This document shows, piece by piece, positions 22,850-35,307 of a stretch of 64,000 nt of DNA; position 1 is the stretch's first letter; each line of letters begins with the position of its first letter. The notes below the pieces were generated by a model that was not told where the DNA came from, made no database searches, and was given only the letters and a program-made list of their open reading frames with translations. The stretch is taken from positions 150,188-214,187 of the forward strand of contig QANU01020707.1 in assembly GCA_003254905.1 (NCBI GenBank). Direction: 5' to 3'. The DNA comes from Nissolia schottii (lineage: Eukaryota; Streptophyta; Magnoliopsida; Fabales; Fabaceae). Both the position numbers and the translations under genes were made by a program.

Positions 22850-24787
22850 TATGTTATTGATGACAAACACAGTTGGAACTCTTTCTCGTAGATTAATCAA
22901 TAATAAACAATATTTGACACTATATATCAACTTGCAAGGCGTAGGCACTCATTGAAGGATTGAAATGTAAAATTTATTAATATCTATGTCATAACACTTC
23001 AGCTGTATAGCAATATAAATATAGTTAAATAGTTAAACATAACAAATAGTTAAATATGTTCAATTATAAGTTTAAATAGTTAAACTCTAAACTCTTAAAC
23101 TCCAAAATAAAATTTAGAGTCTAAAATGAAATTTTTAAAGTTTTGGTATTTAAAAATAAATCATGGGCTCACAGGCTAGTTCGTGAGCTTGCAGGGTTGG
23201 ACCGTTTAGCCCGCAGGCCCAAACATGTCGAGCTATTTTTTTTTTTCAAATTTTCACAGATTTATTTTTTACATGTAAAGCCCATCCATTTAACCGAACT
23301 CGCGGGCCGAGCTCATTTTGACAGTCCTAAATTTATCCTATAATCAATATTTAATACTCTTATCCTACCTATTTATTGTAAAAGAATTATAGCAAGTTGT
23401 CAAATCCAAACTATTTTGTAGAGTGTCATATTTGACATGTTAGCATTTTTAAAATTATAATTGGAGTAGTCACTAGTCAATTACCAAAAAGTTATTTTGT
23501 GGTGAAAATTTATCATTTAGTTAATATTTATAAATTTTAAAATATCTAATATCTTAAATCTTCTAAAAATGTGTCCACCGTTAATAAAATTTAAAAAAAA
23601 ATATTGCGTCAAAAAATATATGATTCATAGGCTACTATTAGGGGGAAGCGAGTCAAGTCAGTTAATGAGTTATTTATAACTCAATTTATTAATGACTCAA
23701 TAAGGTGAGCTCGTGAGCTCATGAGTTGAACGTGAGTTTAAAATTTCATGAGTTGAACGTGAGTTTAAAATTTTAACTTGTTTATTAAATGAGTTAAACT
23801 TGAGTTTTGCTATACTTGACTCACTAGTTCGTGAGCTGATTTGATTAAGACAGTAGAATTAAGACTATGTTGTTATGACTACATGTTATAACTTATTAAG
23901 TGTAAAAGATTTTATGTTTGAATGTTGGAGAGAAAAAAAGAGGAAAGAAAATGGAAGGAAAGAAAATAAAAAGAAAGTAAATGAAGAGAAAAGTAAGTTT
24001 TTTTTTTTTTTTTGGTTGAATAGAAAAGTTAGAAGAAAAGGGAGAAGAAAGAAAATGTAATTCTATAAAAAAAAGACTTAAATATCCTTAATACTTTAAT
24101 TATATGATCTACATAGTAATTAATTATATGAGGGGTAAAATTGTTATTTAAACATATTAGAACATCTTTCTTCCGTTTTTTCCTCATAATTGGGGAGAAA
24201 ACTTTTTAAATGGGTCCTGCCAAAATATTTTCTCTTCCACCCATTTTCTCATCATTTTTCCTCCCCTTATTTTCTTTGTTCCCAAATTCCCTTAACCAAA
24301 CAATTAAAATTTATATCTAATTTAAGTTACTTTAACAAATTTAAGACTTAACAAATTTAAGTGACTAGTGAGTTAGCTCAAACTCAATGAGTTTTTACTA
24401 AGCTGAGTTTGAACTTAACATTTTGACTCAATTTTAAATAAGTTTGATCTCAATTTATTAAAAAGTGAGATGAACTTAAACTTCAACCAACTCAACTCAT
24501 CTTAACTCACTTCCACACAAAGCAACAATTCTGTTTATCTTATATAGCCATTTTTTTTCTCTCTCTTTCTATTAGTGACAATTTTGTTCAAATTAATACT
24601 ATAATCACATAAATGTTTCCGCACAATTTACCTAGAAGTAATACAAATACAAGTAAACATAAAATATCTAAGGATGTCTTAGCAATGCGAGTGATGAATT
24701 TTAAAATCCGTTACTAATTGAGATTGGGTCAAAAAGTGAAAGGGCTGATCTTTTAAGATGTATGAAAGGAATTATGGTTCGCATCTA
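22850..24787. other. AT-rich region with MITE debris
   Basis: 23150-23335 carries GGGCTCACAGGCT...GGGCCGAGCTCATTTTGACAG, and 23640-23850 and 24320-24520 carry repeated GAGCTCGTGAGCTCATGAGTT and AACTCAACTCATC-type words. These look like decayed short DNA transposons. GAGTTGAACGTGAGTTTAAAAT occurs twice in tandem near 23725-23775. An open stretch at 23875-24060 is Lys-rich low complexity and not a gene. Confidence 0.45.
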
Positions 24788-24795
24788 ATCAGAAC

Positions 24796-25723
24796 TAGGG
24801 GTGCACACGGGTCAGGTCGGGTAGGACCCACCGGTGTCACAGACTCGACCCGACGTCTGGTGGGCGGGTCGGGTCGGGTAAAAAACACATTTTTTATGGG
24901 TACCTGCCAGACCCGCCACCCGCTCGGGTCGGGTAGGTTTTGGCGGGTCGGCGGTTGACCCGCCCTCTTTTTTTTTTTTTTTTTTTTTTGAAAAAACTGT
25001 TCACAGCAGCCCACAGCCCACACAGCAGCCCAGAGCCCACAGACCCCCCCCCCCACACACACAGACACAAAGAGAGAGACAGAGCAAACAACAAAGAGCA
25101 AAATTAGGGAAAGAGGCTGCGGGGTCGCGGGGTGGCTGCAGGGGGCGCGGGGTGGCTTCGGGGTTGCGGGGGGGTCGCATGGTGGCTGCGGGGGGTCGCG
25201 GTTTGGCTGCGGGGTCGCGGTATCCGAGAGGAAATCAACGCAAACAGATCGAGCAGTGAAATACCAGAGTAAAAAAGATAACAAACAAACCTGAGCCACG
25301 TAGCCGCCCAGTCTTAAGCCTTCGAATATCTGGTGACAGGACAAAGCCGCAACGAGGGGGGGTCGCGGTGGCAGACTCAGGGTTCGCGGGGGAGGTGGAG
25401 GGGACGAGGCCGGCGGCGTGGTCGGCGGCGGCAAATGCGCACGGCAGCAATGGGGTCGCGGATGGGGAGTGGTATGGGTCGGTGGTGGAAGATGAAAGAG
25501 ACAGAGTGAAAGTGAATGAGTTACAGTGTTACAGATGCTATATATGCGGGTCGCGGGTTGGGTCGGGTTTAGGACTTCGAATCCGAGACTCGACCCGTCT
25601 ACCTAAGCGGGTTATTCGGGTCTGACCCGCTAACCCGCCGACCCGCCAAATTCGACCCGCCCGAGTCGAATTGGGTCGAATTTGGCGGATCGGCGGGTTG
25701 GGTACGACCCATGTTCACCCCTA
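24796..25723. mobile_element. Non-autonomous hAT element, copy 2
   Basis: Starts TAGGGGTGCACACGGG and ends with the inverse of TAGGGGTGAACATGGG. A perfect 8-bp duplication ATCAGAAC lies at 24788-24795 and 25724-25731. Same family as 12290-13400: shared CGGGTCGGGT sub-terminal words, GGTACC/TACCTGCCAGACCCGC block, and an interior GGCGTGGTCGGCGG stretch. The interior adds a T run (24967-24989), a C run (25045-25056) and a strongly G-rich tract (25117-25225). No transposase. Confidence 0.92.
25117..25225 (+). repeat. G-rich tract with quadruplex potential
   Basis: More than eight runs of three or more G separated by short spacers (GGGGTCGCGGGGTGGCTG type units) within about 110 bp in hAT copy 2. 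Confidence 0.75.
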
Positions 25724-25731
25724 ATCAGAAC

Positions 25732-27608
25732 CGTCGTCCAGTTCAGGGTAGTGTTTGATTTTGTCTCAGGACAAAAGACGCATCTCTTTAACATTTTTTA
25801 GATATAAAAATTAACTTAAAAAATATATTTAAGATATGTCTCTTGTGTGTGTTTTTCTTCAGATAAATATTACACTTCTTTTATTAATAATGATCAGAAT
25901 CAGAAAAGAAGTACATCATCGCAACCCACTAAAACTTAATACTACTTGATTGGAATGAATCAAACCTAATCAAAATCTCTCTAAGAAAAATTCCATAAGA
26001 CAAACCTCTTATTTTTTTGAGAGGAAAAAATACTCAACTTAAAACCAATTAAGGGAAAACCAAAAATAAGATACAAACTATATATCTAGCATTTAATACA
26101 AAATATTCATATAAATCTGTTCCTTTTGAGAACAACAATTCCTTATAGATACAACTCCCTTTATCGAACGCGTCATCTTAATTTGTGGCAAAATTTGTAA
26201 CACTCTTAATAAACTCTTTAGCCTTCGATACAAGTTCACCTGTATCATAAAGGACTAAAGAGCACCAAAATCATTTTGACTTTCAGTCTATATTTAAAAG
26301 CATATTACCTCAGCTACTTTTGGTACATACATATGCTCCCAAGACTAGATCACAAACAATACTAAGAGAATGCCCACCAAATACATATTCTTAACAACCC
26401 ACAAATATGTCACTTGTGTCATTTTTTAAAAATATATAAATTAGATCAATTTTTTTTTATTTTTTTCTCATTCTTTAAACATGTTTCTATATTCATTATC
26501 TTTATTTCATCCATTTTGAGACCGAAACCAAATGCTACTCATGACCGCACCTCCAACATAATTAACCACTAGAAAGAAAAAGGGTTTAGGGGCAATTATT
26601 ATATTTAGTAGCAGTTATAACCGCCACAACTTGAATTTCCAGCGATTCCAAATTCCATTGGGTGTTATTGGTCGAGAGGCTTTTCGTGGCAGTGTTTAGG
26701 AACTGTCAGAATAGCCGCCACAAATTTATTTTTTAGCGGCAGATTTTTTCCTCAATTATAATTGCCAATAAGCAAGATTTTACATTGTCATTCAATAAAA
26801 TTTTTCAATATACATGAGTTTTAAAGTAGTGAGAGAAAGGTCAATCATTTACGTTGTTGAGCTAAGATTTGATTGTTTGATTATACTTTATACTATCAGT
26901 GCATAACAATCAAATCCTTACGTAAATAATAATAGATAAACAGAGCAAATATGGCACCGCATCATCATCCTTTTTCTTTTAATCATCTTTTGGCAAGAGG
27001 ATAGAAAACAAGTTTAAATAAAAGAAGACAAAAAATGAAAAGACAAAAGCTACAAGTGCGCCAAACAGGGCTTTGTGCACAAAGGGTCAGCATGAATTAG
27101 TGAAGTTTGCTAAAATTGTAGTCTGTCATTCCTGTGCTTTGGTTGCAGATGGCGAGTACCCTTGATTATTATACTGTTGATGAGTCCGAAACCAAAATTA
27201 AACGGGAATGGATCCTCTTATAGTCTTATTTTAGATACAGTTATGTTTGGTAACGTTAAAGAGAGAAAAATATATAAACATAAGTAACACCGAGTAACTA
27301 AATTTAAGAGGGTTTCACTTATTATAAATTAAACTGTCCAAATAAGTTACGAAGAATGGAGTTCAATTGCTATGTATTAACATTATAAAGATTTTTTTAC
27401 ATTATTATGTAATTAAATTTTGTCACATAAGTAAACATAATTGACCTTTTCACTTATTACTTAAAAAGTTATGCATATAGAGTGATGTAATTAGATGACA
27501 ATCAATGCATATTAATTAAACTAGTGAAGTACTATATTGATTAATTAAGAAAAGGGAGAAGATAACGAGTGTCATTTTGAAGTTTAAAATATAAATATTT
27601 TATTCAAA
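25732..27608. other. AT-rich intergenic DNA, little recognised
   Basis: Nothing coding of note. 26590-26770 holds words such as AGCAGTTATAACCGCCACAA and TTAGCGGCAG, reminiscent of the interiors of non-autonomous CACTA elements. A 24-codon frame starts at ATG 27149 (MASTLDYYTVDE, stop 27221-27223) just after an acceptor-like TTGGTTGCAG; it could be a gene scrap but is too short to call. Confidence 0.4.
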
Positions 27609-27895
27609 AGGGCTAAGTGTCAAGTTAGTTCTTGAAAAAACGTATTGATGTTCTAAGTAAGACCTGAAAAAATAAATTGCCAACTTAGTATTTGAAAGTG
27701 CCAACATAGTTCTTGAAATTTCAAAATGTTCGTTGCTCTCATTTGTTCCTGAAATTTAAAAAAATTTGTCAATAGAGGGATTAACAGGGATAATCATTTA
27801 AAACTTTAGGGACTAAGCTGACATTTTCTTTTTTGTAAGGATCACTTAGGGCATTAAAATATTTTTTAGAGACTAATTAAGGTGACACTTAACTC
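27609..27895. mobile_element. MITE with TTAAGTGTCA-type inverted ends
   Basis: The left end GGCTAAGTGTCAAGTTAGTTC and the reverse complement of the right end GAGTTAAGTGTCACCTTAATT align with few mismatches; both run into a LTR-like 'AGTTCTTGAAA' / 'AGTCTCTAAAA'. About 287 bp with no coding content. Target duplication not resolved. Confidence 0.55.
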
Positions 27896-30203
27896 ATTAT
27901 AAAATAAGTTTTTAAAGTTTTCAATGCATAAAATAATATAAGTGTTTGTTTTCCTAATACAATTTATTTTTATTGATTCCTTAATAACAACCCTAGCAAA
28001 ACCCTTAAGAAAATTAACAACTAACCATTCTACTTTCATTAATTAAAAATTTACTCATGAGAGGATTCTAAACGCCTTAATTATGTGGATAGCGAGCTAA
28101 GATCAGTTATTTGAATTATTCAAAAAATATAAACATTTTATTATTTTTCTCATAAATTAAATGAATTCAATAATATGTTGTGAAATGAGTGATAAGATAT
28201 CAATACTTTTAAACAGTCCAAATAACTTTTTTTGAGGTCAAGTATACGCCGCTGGTAAGTGGAGTTGGTGAATTCGGAGTTTACATATAATGAAAGATTA
28301 ATTAATAAAATCAAAGATATATAGCAACGCTCATAAGTGGCCCAATATTATATGACAACCATTTTATGATCCATTAACTCCCAGAATAAATCGAAGTACA
28401 CTTGTTTCACTTAATACTTTAATAGTTTTTTTTTTTTTTAATGTAGATCAAATTTAATTAATACGATGTTTGGCATGACATTGCATAAATATAAGATAAT
28501 ATAGAGTACTGTTAAGGAAAAAGACAACTCCACTATTTGATGACTTAGTGTTGAGGAATCGTTTTGATGAAATCGGCAACCCTAGAAATAGAAACTATAT
28601 CACATTCTTGCACTAGTTCGGCTTCTTACCCATTTAATTCTTTTAGTAGTCTTAAACTCGTATAAAGGTTGTACCTTTTACCTATATTTTATGCTTTTCC
28701 AACTTTTATTTTAAAGGAAATGTCCTGCTTTTGCTAATGTTGAGCTAAGACAGTGGGTTGATCCCAATATGCCATCACTCATATACGGTAACTACATGAG
28801 AAAAGGCACATATTTTTATTTTTAGTTTTAAAGTTTGCCTTTTTCGAGTTTTGACAGTGAAGTAAAAGAAAAGATTGCCCTCTAACAAACATTGCCATGA
28901 ATATATATCTTCAAAAATAAAAAAAGAAAAAAATTGAGAGTGAAGCCATATAATTGTGTCAATCCATATGTTATATATAATGACACGTTCTTCAACCGGC
29001 TCATGCAATTAGTCTGTTATGATTTTAGGACTTATACATGCTTTCTTGAAAGTTCTTAGGACTTGTATGCTTTTTTTTTTTTAAAAAAAAGAAAACTTTC
29101 TTTAAAGTTTTTAGGATATATAGATAATTTCATGCAACTTCACTACAAGAAATTTGACATTTCACATTTTTTTTCTAATTACACTCATTTAATTAGTATA
29201 AAGATGAACACTTTTATTGACCAAATATTACACTTCTTAGTATTTAAGATTATCCTTAATTTGACAACTGTTCAAAAAGCTAACGAGTGCACTTATAAGA
29301 AAGATTGCATTTTTAAAGTTAAGATATCATGACTTTTGTGAAATTGATGAATTGAATGTGACTTTATGTATTATGAAATGTAACTTTTCGGAAATAAAAA
29401 TATATATATTTTATGTCAAATAACACAATATTTTAGGTATAGTTAATAAAAGGTATATATTTAGATCAAATTTTTGCAAGTGAAGTACTTAGGCCAAAAA
29501 TTTTTATAACGTTATAATGTAAACTCTCTTAAATTTGTGTATCCTAAATTGTGTGTGTATATATATTGATACTTAGTTTTAGTTACCGGATTTGTTGAGC
29601 GAATTGTAGTCTATTATGTATTTTGACATCTTTAGCATGTAATGCTTTCTCAATGTATATTGGAACTACAAGTTTGACTGAACCTAACCCAAATTTGAAA
29701 AAATACACATACACATTTATTTTAAAAGAATTCAAACAAATAATTATGGAATTTATACATCAACATTTTATATATTTTAAAAAAAACTTATGATTATAAT
29801 TACATTAATTTATTTTTTCTTCATTAGTTTTTTAATTAAAATTTTATTTGAAGTTTTTTAAAATGATAAAATAAATTTATATTGAATATTTATTTATTAA
29901 ATATAAATTATGATCATAAATATCATTTAATTTATATATTCCATTCAATGAACGAGTACAATAATTATTTTTTTTCAAAGGTAAGGTATTGCATTCATTA
30001 GTTTGATGAAAAATAAATACATGGGCGCCCTAAGGACCGTTGCAGCAAAAGCAAAGCGGGATATCCCAAATATGCTGAAAAGCACATACATGAATTTGCT
30101 TAAGAAGAAACATAATTTAAAAAAATCCTAAAATACTTGATAACTAAACCTAAAGAAAATCAAAGAATAGCAAAAACCTAAGGGAAAGTATCCAAGTATA
30201 TGA
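27896..30203. other. AT-rich intergenic DNA
   Basis: No supported gene. CACTACAAGAAATTTGACAT at 29141 has the form of a CACTA-superfamily left end, but no matching right end was seen. Open frames at 28775-29008 and 29063-29332 have no domain and match AT-rich background. Confidence 0.45.
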
Positions 30204-30824
30204 TGTGTGTTATCTGGTGCCCGGCTAGAGGGAGCACCCTCGAATTCTCTGCGGTCATGTTTTTCCAATATTGTGAATATTCATCCCAAGGGCTTTGTTA
30301 CGGACTAAATTTGGACCCGACTTGTATGTTATATGGCCGAGATAAGCATAAGTCCGATATATCTACAAGTCAGCTTATCCTACCACCATATCTCAGATTT
30401 ATCGATTGGAGAACCATAACTGCTAAGAATAATGATGGTAATAAGTGCTCACCGACATATTTATTTATAACGACCCTCTACTTTATGGGCATTGTTGAGA
30501 CTTTAATCAACGCAATAAAGCTCACCCAATCTGTTACAAAGGCATAGTAAATGGTATCCAACAACCAAAATGGTCGTAACCATAACAGAGTATATAAGTG
30601 TGAACAACCTTCATGCTCAGGTACGATAAATCTATCTATATTTGACTATATACCTAAGAAATACATTTACTTGGGCATCATAGTGTCTTTTTCAAGTATC
30701 ACCACCGCGGATCAAGCTCTCAACTGCAGACACACAACTACATCAACCGTCTTCATTATCTCTTAAGTTCTTGGACCAAGTCTAGGGTCCAAGTTATAGA
30801 CTTATCTCAGATACTTCTGTAACA
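30204..30824 (+). mobile_element. LTR of a decayed Ty3/gypsy element
   Basis: Ends in ...CTGTAACA immediately followed by TTGGTGTCGTCTGTAGGGA, which has the form of the primer-binding site of Tat/Athila-like plant elements (usual TTGGCGCCGTCTGTGGGGA; two or three changes). The LTR start is placed at the nearest TG and is tentative. Confidence 0.55.
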
Positions 30825-30843
30825 TTGGTGTCGTCTGTAGGGA
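30825..30843 (+). other. Primer-binding-site-like sequence
   Basis: TTGGTGTCGTCTGTAGGGA directly after the TAACA end of the LTR above. Such sites pair with a host tRNA to start minus-strand DNA synthesis. Confidence 0.55.
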
Positions 30844-31952
30844 TGAAAAGCTATTTGAAATATAGTGGTTCGCTTCCTTATCCTTTCAATCTCAACAGGC
30901 GAGATGATGAATTCTATCACCCACTGTTCCAAGTTCCAAGGTAGTTTCTAGCCTACCCTACCTATTAGACTAACTGCCACAGATTCTAAAACAAATCCTG
31001 AAAGGGCATCCCCTAGGCATCCTGATCAAAGATGTAACATTCCGATTTTTCCCCTTAGAAAGACTTCGCAAAATCCATAAATTTGCTTGATTAAAAGTAT
31101 AATGAAACGATTATTTGGAGGGGGAAATTTTTTTTAAGAGTTATTTCTCTCAAATGTTAGATAAAATAAGGGATTTACGATCTCGCGAAACACCGTGAGG
31201 TCCATGCCAATTTTTGGACAATATGGGAATTCTGTCAGGTGCCAAAGGGATCCGTAAAATATACACTTACAGAAATAAATGCCCGAATACCTTGCTTTGG
31301 AACACTATCCTGACCAAGAAAATTCATAAATCACAGTTATGTGTTCGGAATATTTTTAGGATATCCGTACACAGGGTAATGGATACCAAACACGATTAAA
31401 CGGGATTGAAAATGGACCGTGGGCCCTAATATTTCTTAAGGCTTAGATATTTTTAATAAAATAATAATATAATAATAATATATAATTAAATAATTAATTA
31501 ATAATCAAGGGGGCCACGGCTATAAATAGGCCCCCCATGCCAGAGCAAATTACTTCACTTTTTCCTTCAGTTTTCACATTTCTAGTCCCGTTCATGCACA
31601 TCGCGGAAGCGTTGCCAGACTCCAGAAAAATCCTAGGAGCACACCACTGTGACAGGGATTTTCTCCACCTCAACTCTATCAACTCCGAATCTGCATAGGA
31701 AGTGGGTAACCCTAAGCCCGCTGTCTATGTGGTTATTTATATGATTTTATATGTGTATTTGCATGTATTTGATTTGGAAAATATTTTGTAGAAAATATAG
31801 AGAATAAGTTGTGAAAATGGTTTTTGGTAGTTTGGATGTTAGAAAAACATAGTTGTAGCTGCTGGATCACTGAGAAAAGTGAAATGAAGTTACGAGAACG
31901 AACCTGGGGAAACTTGTGAAAAATCTCTCGGTGAACAAACTTTTAAAATTGG

Positions 31953-32133
31953 CATTCGAATGAATTCCCTCAAAATCATTCGAATGAAAGATTTTGAAGA
32001 ATTCATTCTAGTGAAATCCCTGGGCAATAGACTGAAAGAGTTTTCAAGACTCATTATGATAACTAGACCCTAATCATTCGAATGAAAGAAATGAAGAATT
32101 CATTCGGATGACTAAACCCTAGTCATTCGAATG
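31953..32133. repeat. CATTCGAATG palindrome array (LTR at 31 kb)
   Basis: Four exact copies of the 10-bp palindrome (31953, 31978, 32074, 32124) and near-copies CATTCTAGTG and CATTCGGATG within 180 bp. Confidence 0.95.
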
Positions 32134-33253
32134 CTCCTCGAGGAACTTGAGTCTTTAACCGTTCTATGGGATCCAACAAGTACAAATATGTATACTATTG
32201 TGTATGAAAGCATGCATCATGAGAAATCGGCCGTCATATGACTTAGGAAGACCGTAGATAACTAGAAGTCATCACCTAACATTTAAAAAGAGCATAATTA
32301 AACTCTAGGGAACGAAGATATGTCAAGGAGGTTCCAACCACCAAGGGCTCGGAAGACCTTAAGTAAAGTACGTAGTTATATGATTAGGACAATCCCTTTC
32401 TCTTGGCACGTCTTACAGACACGCCCCTCACCAATGTAGCAAGCTGGATTGGTTAAACCAACACAAGCATAGGCCTAGTTACGATACCACCGGGCACAGA
32501 CCCGAGATTATGAATACCCCTATGAAGGCACATGCCTTAATATGATGAATAGCAGGCACAGGCCTAGCTAAAGGGTGAATCCATCCCATGAATGAATGAA
32601 TGTTATGCGCTGTCAAGTCACAGGGCTGACCAGGTCGAGTCACAGGGCCGATCCCTCCCCATCCCTTTAGTTGGATGGTTGTACCTATTGTGCTCGATGT
32701 CTTATGAATGTTCGTGGCTAGCTACCACACCAGTAAATAGCGTTGCCAGGTTGACACGATAGGGAACGCAAGGAGGGCGTAGCCGAGGCCACCGTTACGT
32801 GAGTGGAAGGACTAAGAAGGAACCAGCCACAGGGCGCGTAAGAGAACCCCAGATCCCCACATGCATGAGATATATGTATAGATGGATGAATGTATGTATG
32901 TACGTGGTTATGCATGTAAATAACTATGCATTATGTATCTTCAAGGGAACGTCCATAGACGACTATTATGTCAGCTAGAAGTAAAGTGAGTTGGCGATTC
33001 TATATTGCCATACTTAAGCGAACTAAGTTAATGAGCACGAAGCCCAGGTAATGACAAGATTAGAAATCCCAGCCACCTAGTAATATAGATAAAGCTGCTC
33101 AGGATTAGGATGACTATTAATAATCAGTAAGGGTATTAGTATACATGTACACCTAGAGATCCCCTAAGCGGCCTAGAGAATAACCAAGGAAAATGCGAGA
33201 CCACGTTAAAGTCTTACCCACCAAGAACCTATCGTTCTCACCCTCACTCGTTT

Positions 33254-33319
33254 ATGACTCTAGGGACTTACGACAACTCTTACTACGCGGACGCTGATGA
33301 GCCTCATGAGGACAGGTGA
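33254..33319 (+). CDS. Conserved LTR micro-ORF, diverged copy (21 codons)
   Basis: ATG-ACT start, then GTYDNSYYADADEP and a charged end before TGA. It aligns over its whole length with the minus-strand frames at 35242-35307, 41106-41174 and 45455-45520 (shared M-T-x-G-T, S-Y, A-(D/N)-E-P). All lie about 430-510 bp before the LTR end. Function unknown; it could be an upstream ORF in the leader of the retrotransposon RNA. Confidence 0.45.
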   Translation: MTLGTYDNSYYADADEPHEDR

Positions 33320-34130
33320 AGGACCCACTTGAGCGGGAGCTGGGCCCAGGGCTAATTGAGAGGTGTTCTGGTTAGCCCTGATAGTTTGGAAGACGTGTAG
33401 TGTATTTGGTGAACTGAATAAATGTACATTATTGTAATAATTATATGACTACTTGTGACTGTATGGAATGGACCACCTGGATGTTTACTTAACTGCTATG
33501 AATAATATACTGTCAATCATTAAGCCTAAGGGCTCTATCGTTTGTATTTACTGTTCTTCTCACACACGGCTCATACCTTTTGTTATGCATTATGAAAAGA
33601 AAATTTTGAAATTGGTCCATATTTTCTGGAATAAGTTATTTTAAAAAGAGTAGTAAGGGACCAGAAGTATTCCCACCAAGTAGTAAGCAACCTAGTGAGC
33701 ATTGCGTACGGCTCGAGCATATGTAGTTAGCTAGGGGTGTTTCAAAAGACCTTGAGTATTGTCATACCCTGTTGTTCTAAATATACAATGCAGAGCAGAA
33801 CTAATACAAACAATAGAGGTTCTTCAAGACCTACGTACTTTGGCACGGGAGTAGTAACAAAGGATCGAGATACTCGAGTCAAGAAGATAGGGGGTTCGTA
33901 CCAATCCTTGCAAAACATGAGCAGTCAGGAGTGATGTTCATGTTTGCAACGAGGTACTGACCTCCAACATCACCTAAATTAGCAAAGGCGAGAACGAGAT
34001 ACTGGTCAACAAAAATGCATGCAGTTGGTGAAGATGGAACACCGACAATGGTATGTATTGGAGGAGACGCATCTGCTAGGGTTTTTGTAAATGTTAATAA
34101 TGAGAACAATAACTATTTAGTTGTAAAATG

Positions 34131-34817
34131 TTGTGTGTTTTAATTGTGGGTTTAATTTCTATGCTATCAATATGTAAAACCTCTATGGGTGTGTGGGGAT
34201 GACTATAGTGAGATGAGTGATTATATATGAGAATGAGAAGAGAAAATCTAGACCATACATCAATTCATGGATGATCAAGATTAAAAGGTATGTAAATATT
34301 GACTACTTAAAAATTACATGACTTTTGTGCTCTAATCTTGACCATTCATATAAGATCCAATGGTCAAGATATACTCCCCCTCACTCTCATATAACCACTT
34401 CTCTTACTAAAGTCATCCCATATATATAAAGAAAATATCCCTATGTTATAATATATAAGATACACTTAGTATCCTTTAGGGTTTCTAAAAGTGCTCTGTA
34501 AGGATGTTTTGTTAAAAGTTTCTCTCTCTTGAGGATGACGACAATCTCAGTGTGTCCTTCAATGGCTACGATATCCATTCGCCCACTGAGGTTTCAAACA
34601 ACATGTTAAGGTTAAGGTCTTTGAGTTGTTCTTCTGTGGTTAGCGGTGGCAACCTCGGGTTAGCTTCTTTGATGGAGGAGATTGAATTTTGTACCTCAAT
34701 GACAATGATGACTCAAAACGTCTTTCAATAGAGGCCGTGTAATGACAGTGAATGTGGCCTCTATTAAGGGAAAAAATGATTGATCATGGAGGCTGAAGGG
34801 CATATGACTACGTTGAA
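34131..34817. other. Spacer before the 13-kb retrotransposon
   Basis: Mostly AT-rich. A frame without ATG (34516-34731, about 70 codons, including FNGYDIHSPTEVSNN) is not AT-biased and could be a gene fragment; I do not recognise it. The retrotransposon entered at TTGAA (34813-34817). Confidence 0.35.
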
Positions 34818-35241
34818 TGAAACACCCTAGCTAACTGTTTACCCGTACGCAGTAAACAAAGCTCACTAGGTTGTTTTCTATCTGATCAGAATACCTTAGT
34901 CCATCGTTATCTTTCGAAAATAGTTGATTAAGAAAATAAGGACCAATTTTAAACTTCTCATTTATATTGAATAATTACTAAAATAGAGCCATACGTCAGA
35001 AAGAACAATATAACAAAGCGTGTAACTGTAAGTTCATAAAGCATCCAATACATATCCAGGTGGTCCATCATACAAAGTTACATAGTCGTATATACATAAT
35101 AAGTAAGATATACATCACATGTACATAAACTAAATACTGAATACATAACCCAAAGTACATAATATCAAAACACAAGGGCTATGCCCTTGGCAAAAATCTG
35201 AACACCGATCTATCTTTAAGCTCATGTCCTGTCATCGCCGC

Positions 35242-35307
35242 TCATGGCTCTGCTGGCGGCTCATTCGCGTCCTCAAAGTAGGACTCATCATCAGTACCTG
35301 AAGTCAT
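35242..35307 (-). CDS. Conserved LTR micro-ORF (21 codons), 3' LTR
   Basis: Starts MTSGTDDESYFED and ends EPPAEP, then TGA. Compared with the copy at 41106-41174, three of the base differences are synonymous (TAC/TAT, GAC/GAT, GCA/GCT), one is Asp to Asn, and the length difference is one whole codon. Acidic, no membrane segment, too short for a domain. It lies about 430 nt before the LTR end, upstream of gag if the transcript starts earlier in the LTR. Confidence 0.5.
   Translation of the reverse strand: MTSGTDDESYFEDANEPPAEP

Larger units (their letters stand above)
31033..33744 (+). mobile_element. Solo LTR (2712 bp), Ty3/gypsy long-LTR family
   Basis: Begins TGTAACATTCCGATTTTTCC and ends GGGTGTTTCA, with a perfect 5-bp duplication AAAGA at 31028-31032 and 33745-33749. 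No internal region or partner LTR adjoins, so it is a solo LTR left by recombination. It is a diverged relative of the LTRs at 34818-47816, in the opposite orientation, sharing ends, a micro-ORF (33254-33319) and general layout. It carries CATTCGAATG words where its relatives carry CGCTCAGCG words. Confidence 0.92.
30844..34130 (+). mobile_element. Internal remnant of the 30.2-kb LTR element, split by a solo LTR
   Basis: 30844-31032 and 33745-34130 are the two halves interrupted by the insertion at 31033-33744. No gag or pol domain is readable; only short frames (33737-33934, for example) remain. Confidence 0.4.

Noticed and set aside
23875..24060. Lys/Glu-rich 61-codon frame
   Set aside because: A-rich low-complexity DNA; codon content follows base composition.
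24772..25434. 220-codon minus-strand frame, Pro-rich
   Set aside because: Same GC-rich transposon family; low-complexity peptide that crosses the element boundary.
27172..27200. Hammerhead-ribozyme-like TTGATGAGTCCGAAACC
   Set aside because: The essential C of CUGAUGA is a U, there is no stem II between GAG and CGAAA, and stems I and III do not pair. It also lies in a 24-codon open frame. Most likely chance.
35245..35300. Minus-strand GATGAGTCC...GGAC in the LTRs, hammerhead-like
   Set aside because: Stem II could form, but the core 3' strand reads GCGAA instead of CGAAA and the C of CUGAUGA is missing. The changes between copies follow codons, so the micro-ORF explains the conservation better.
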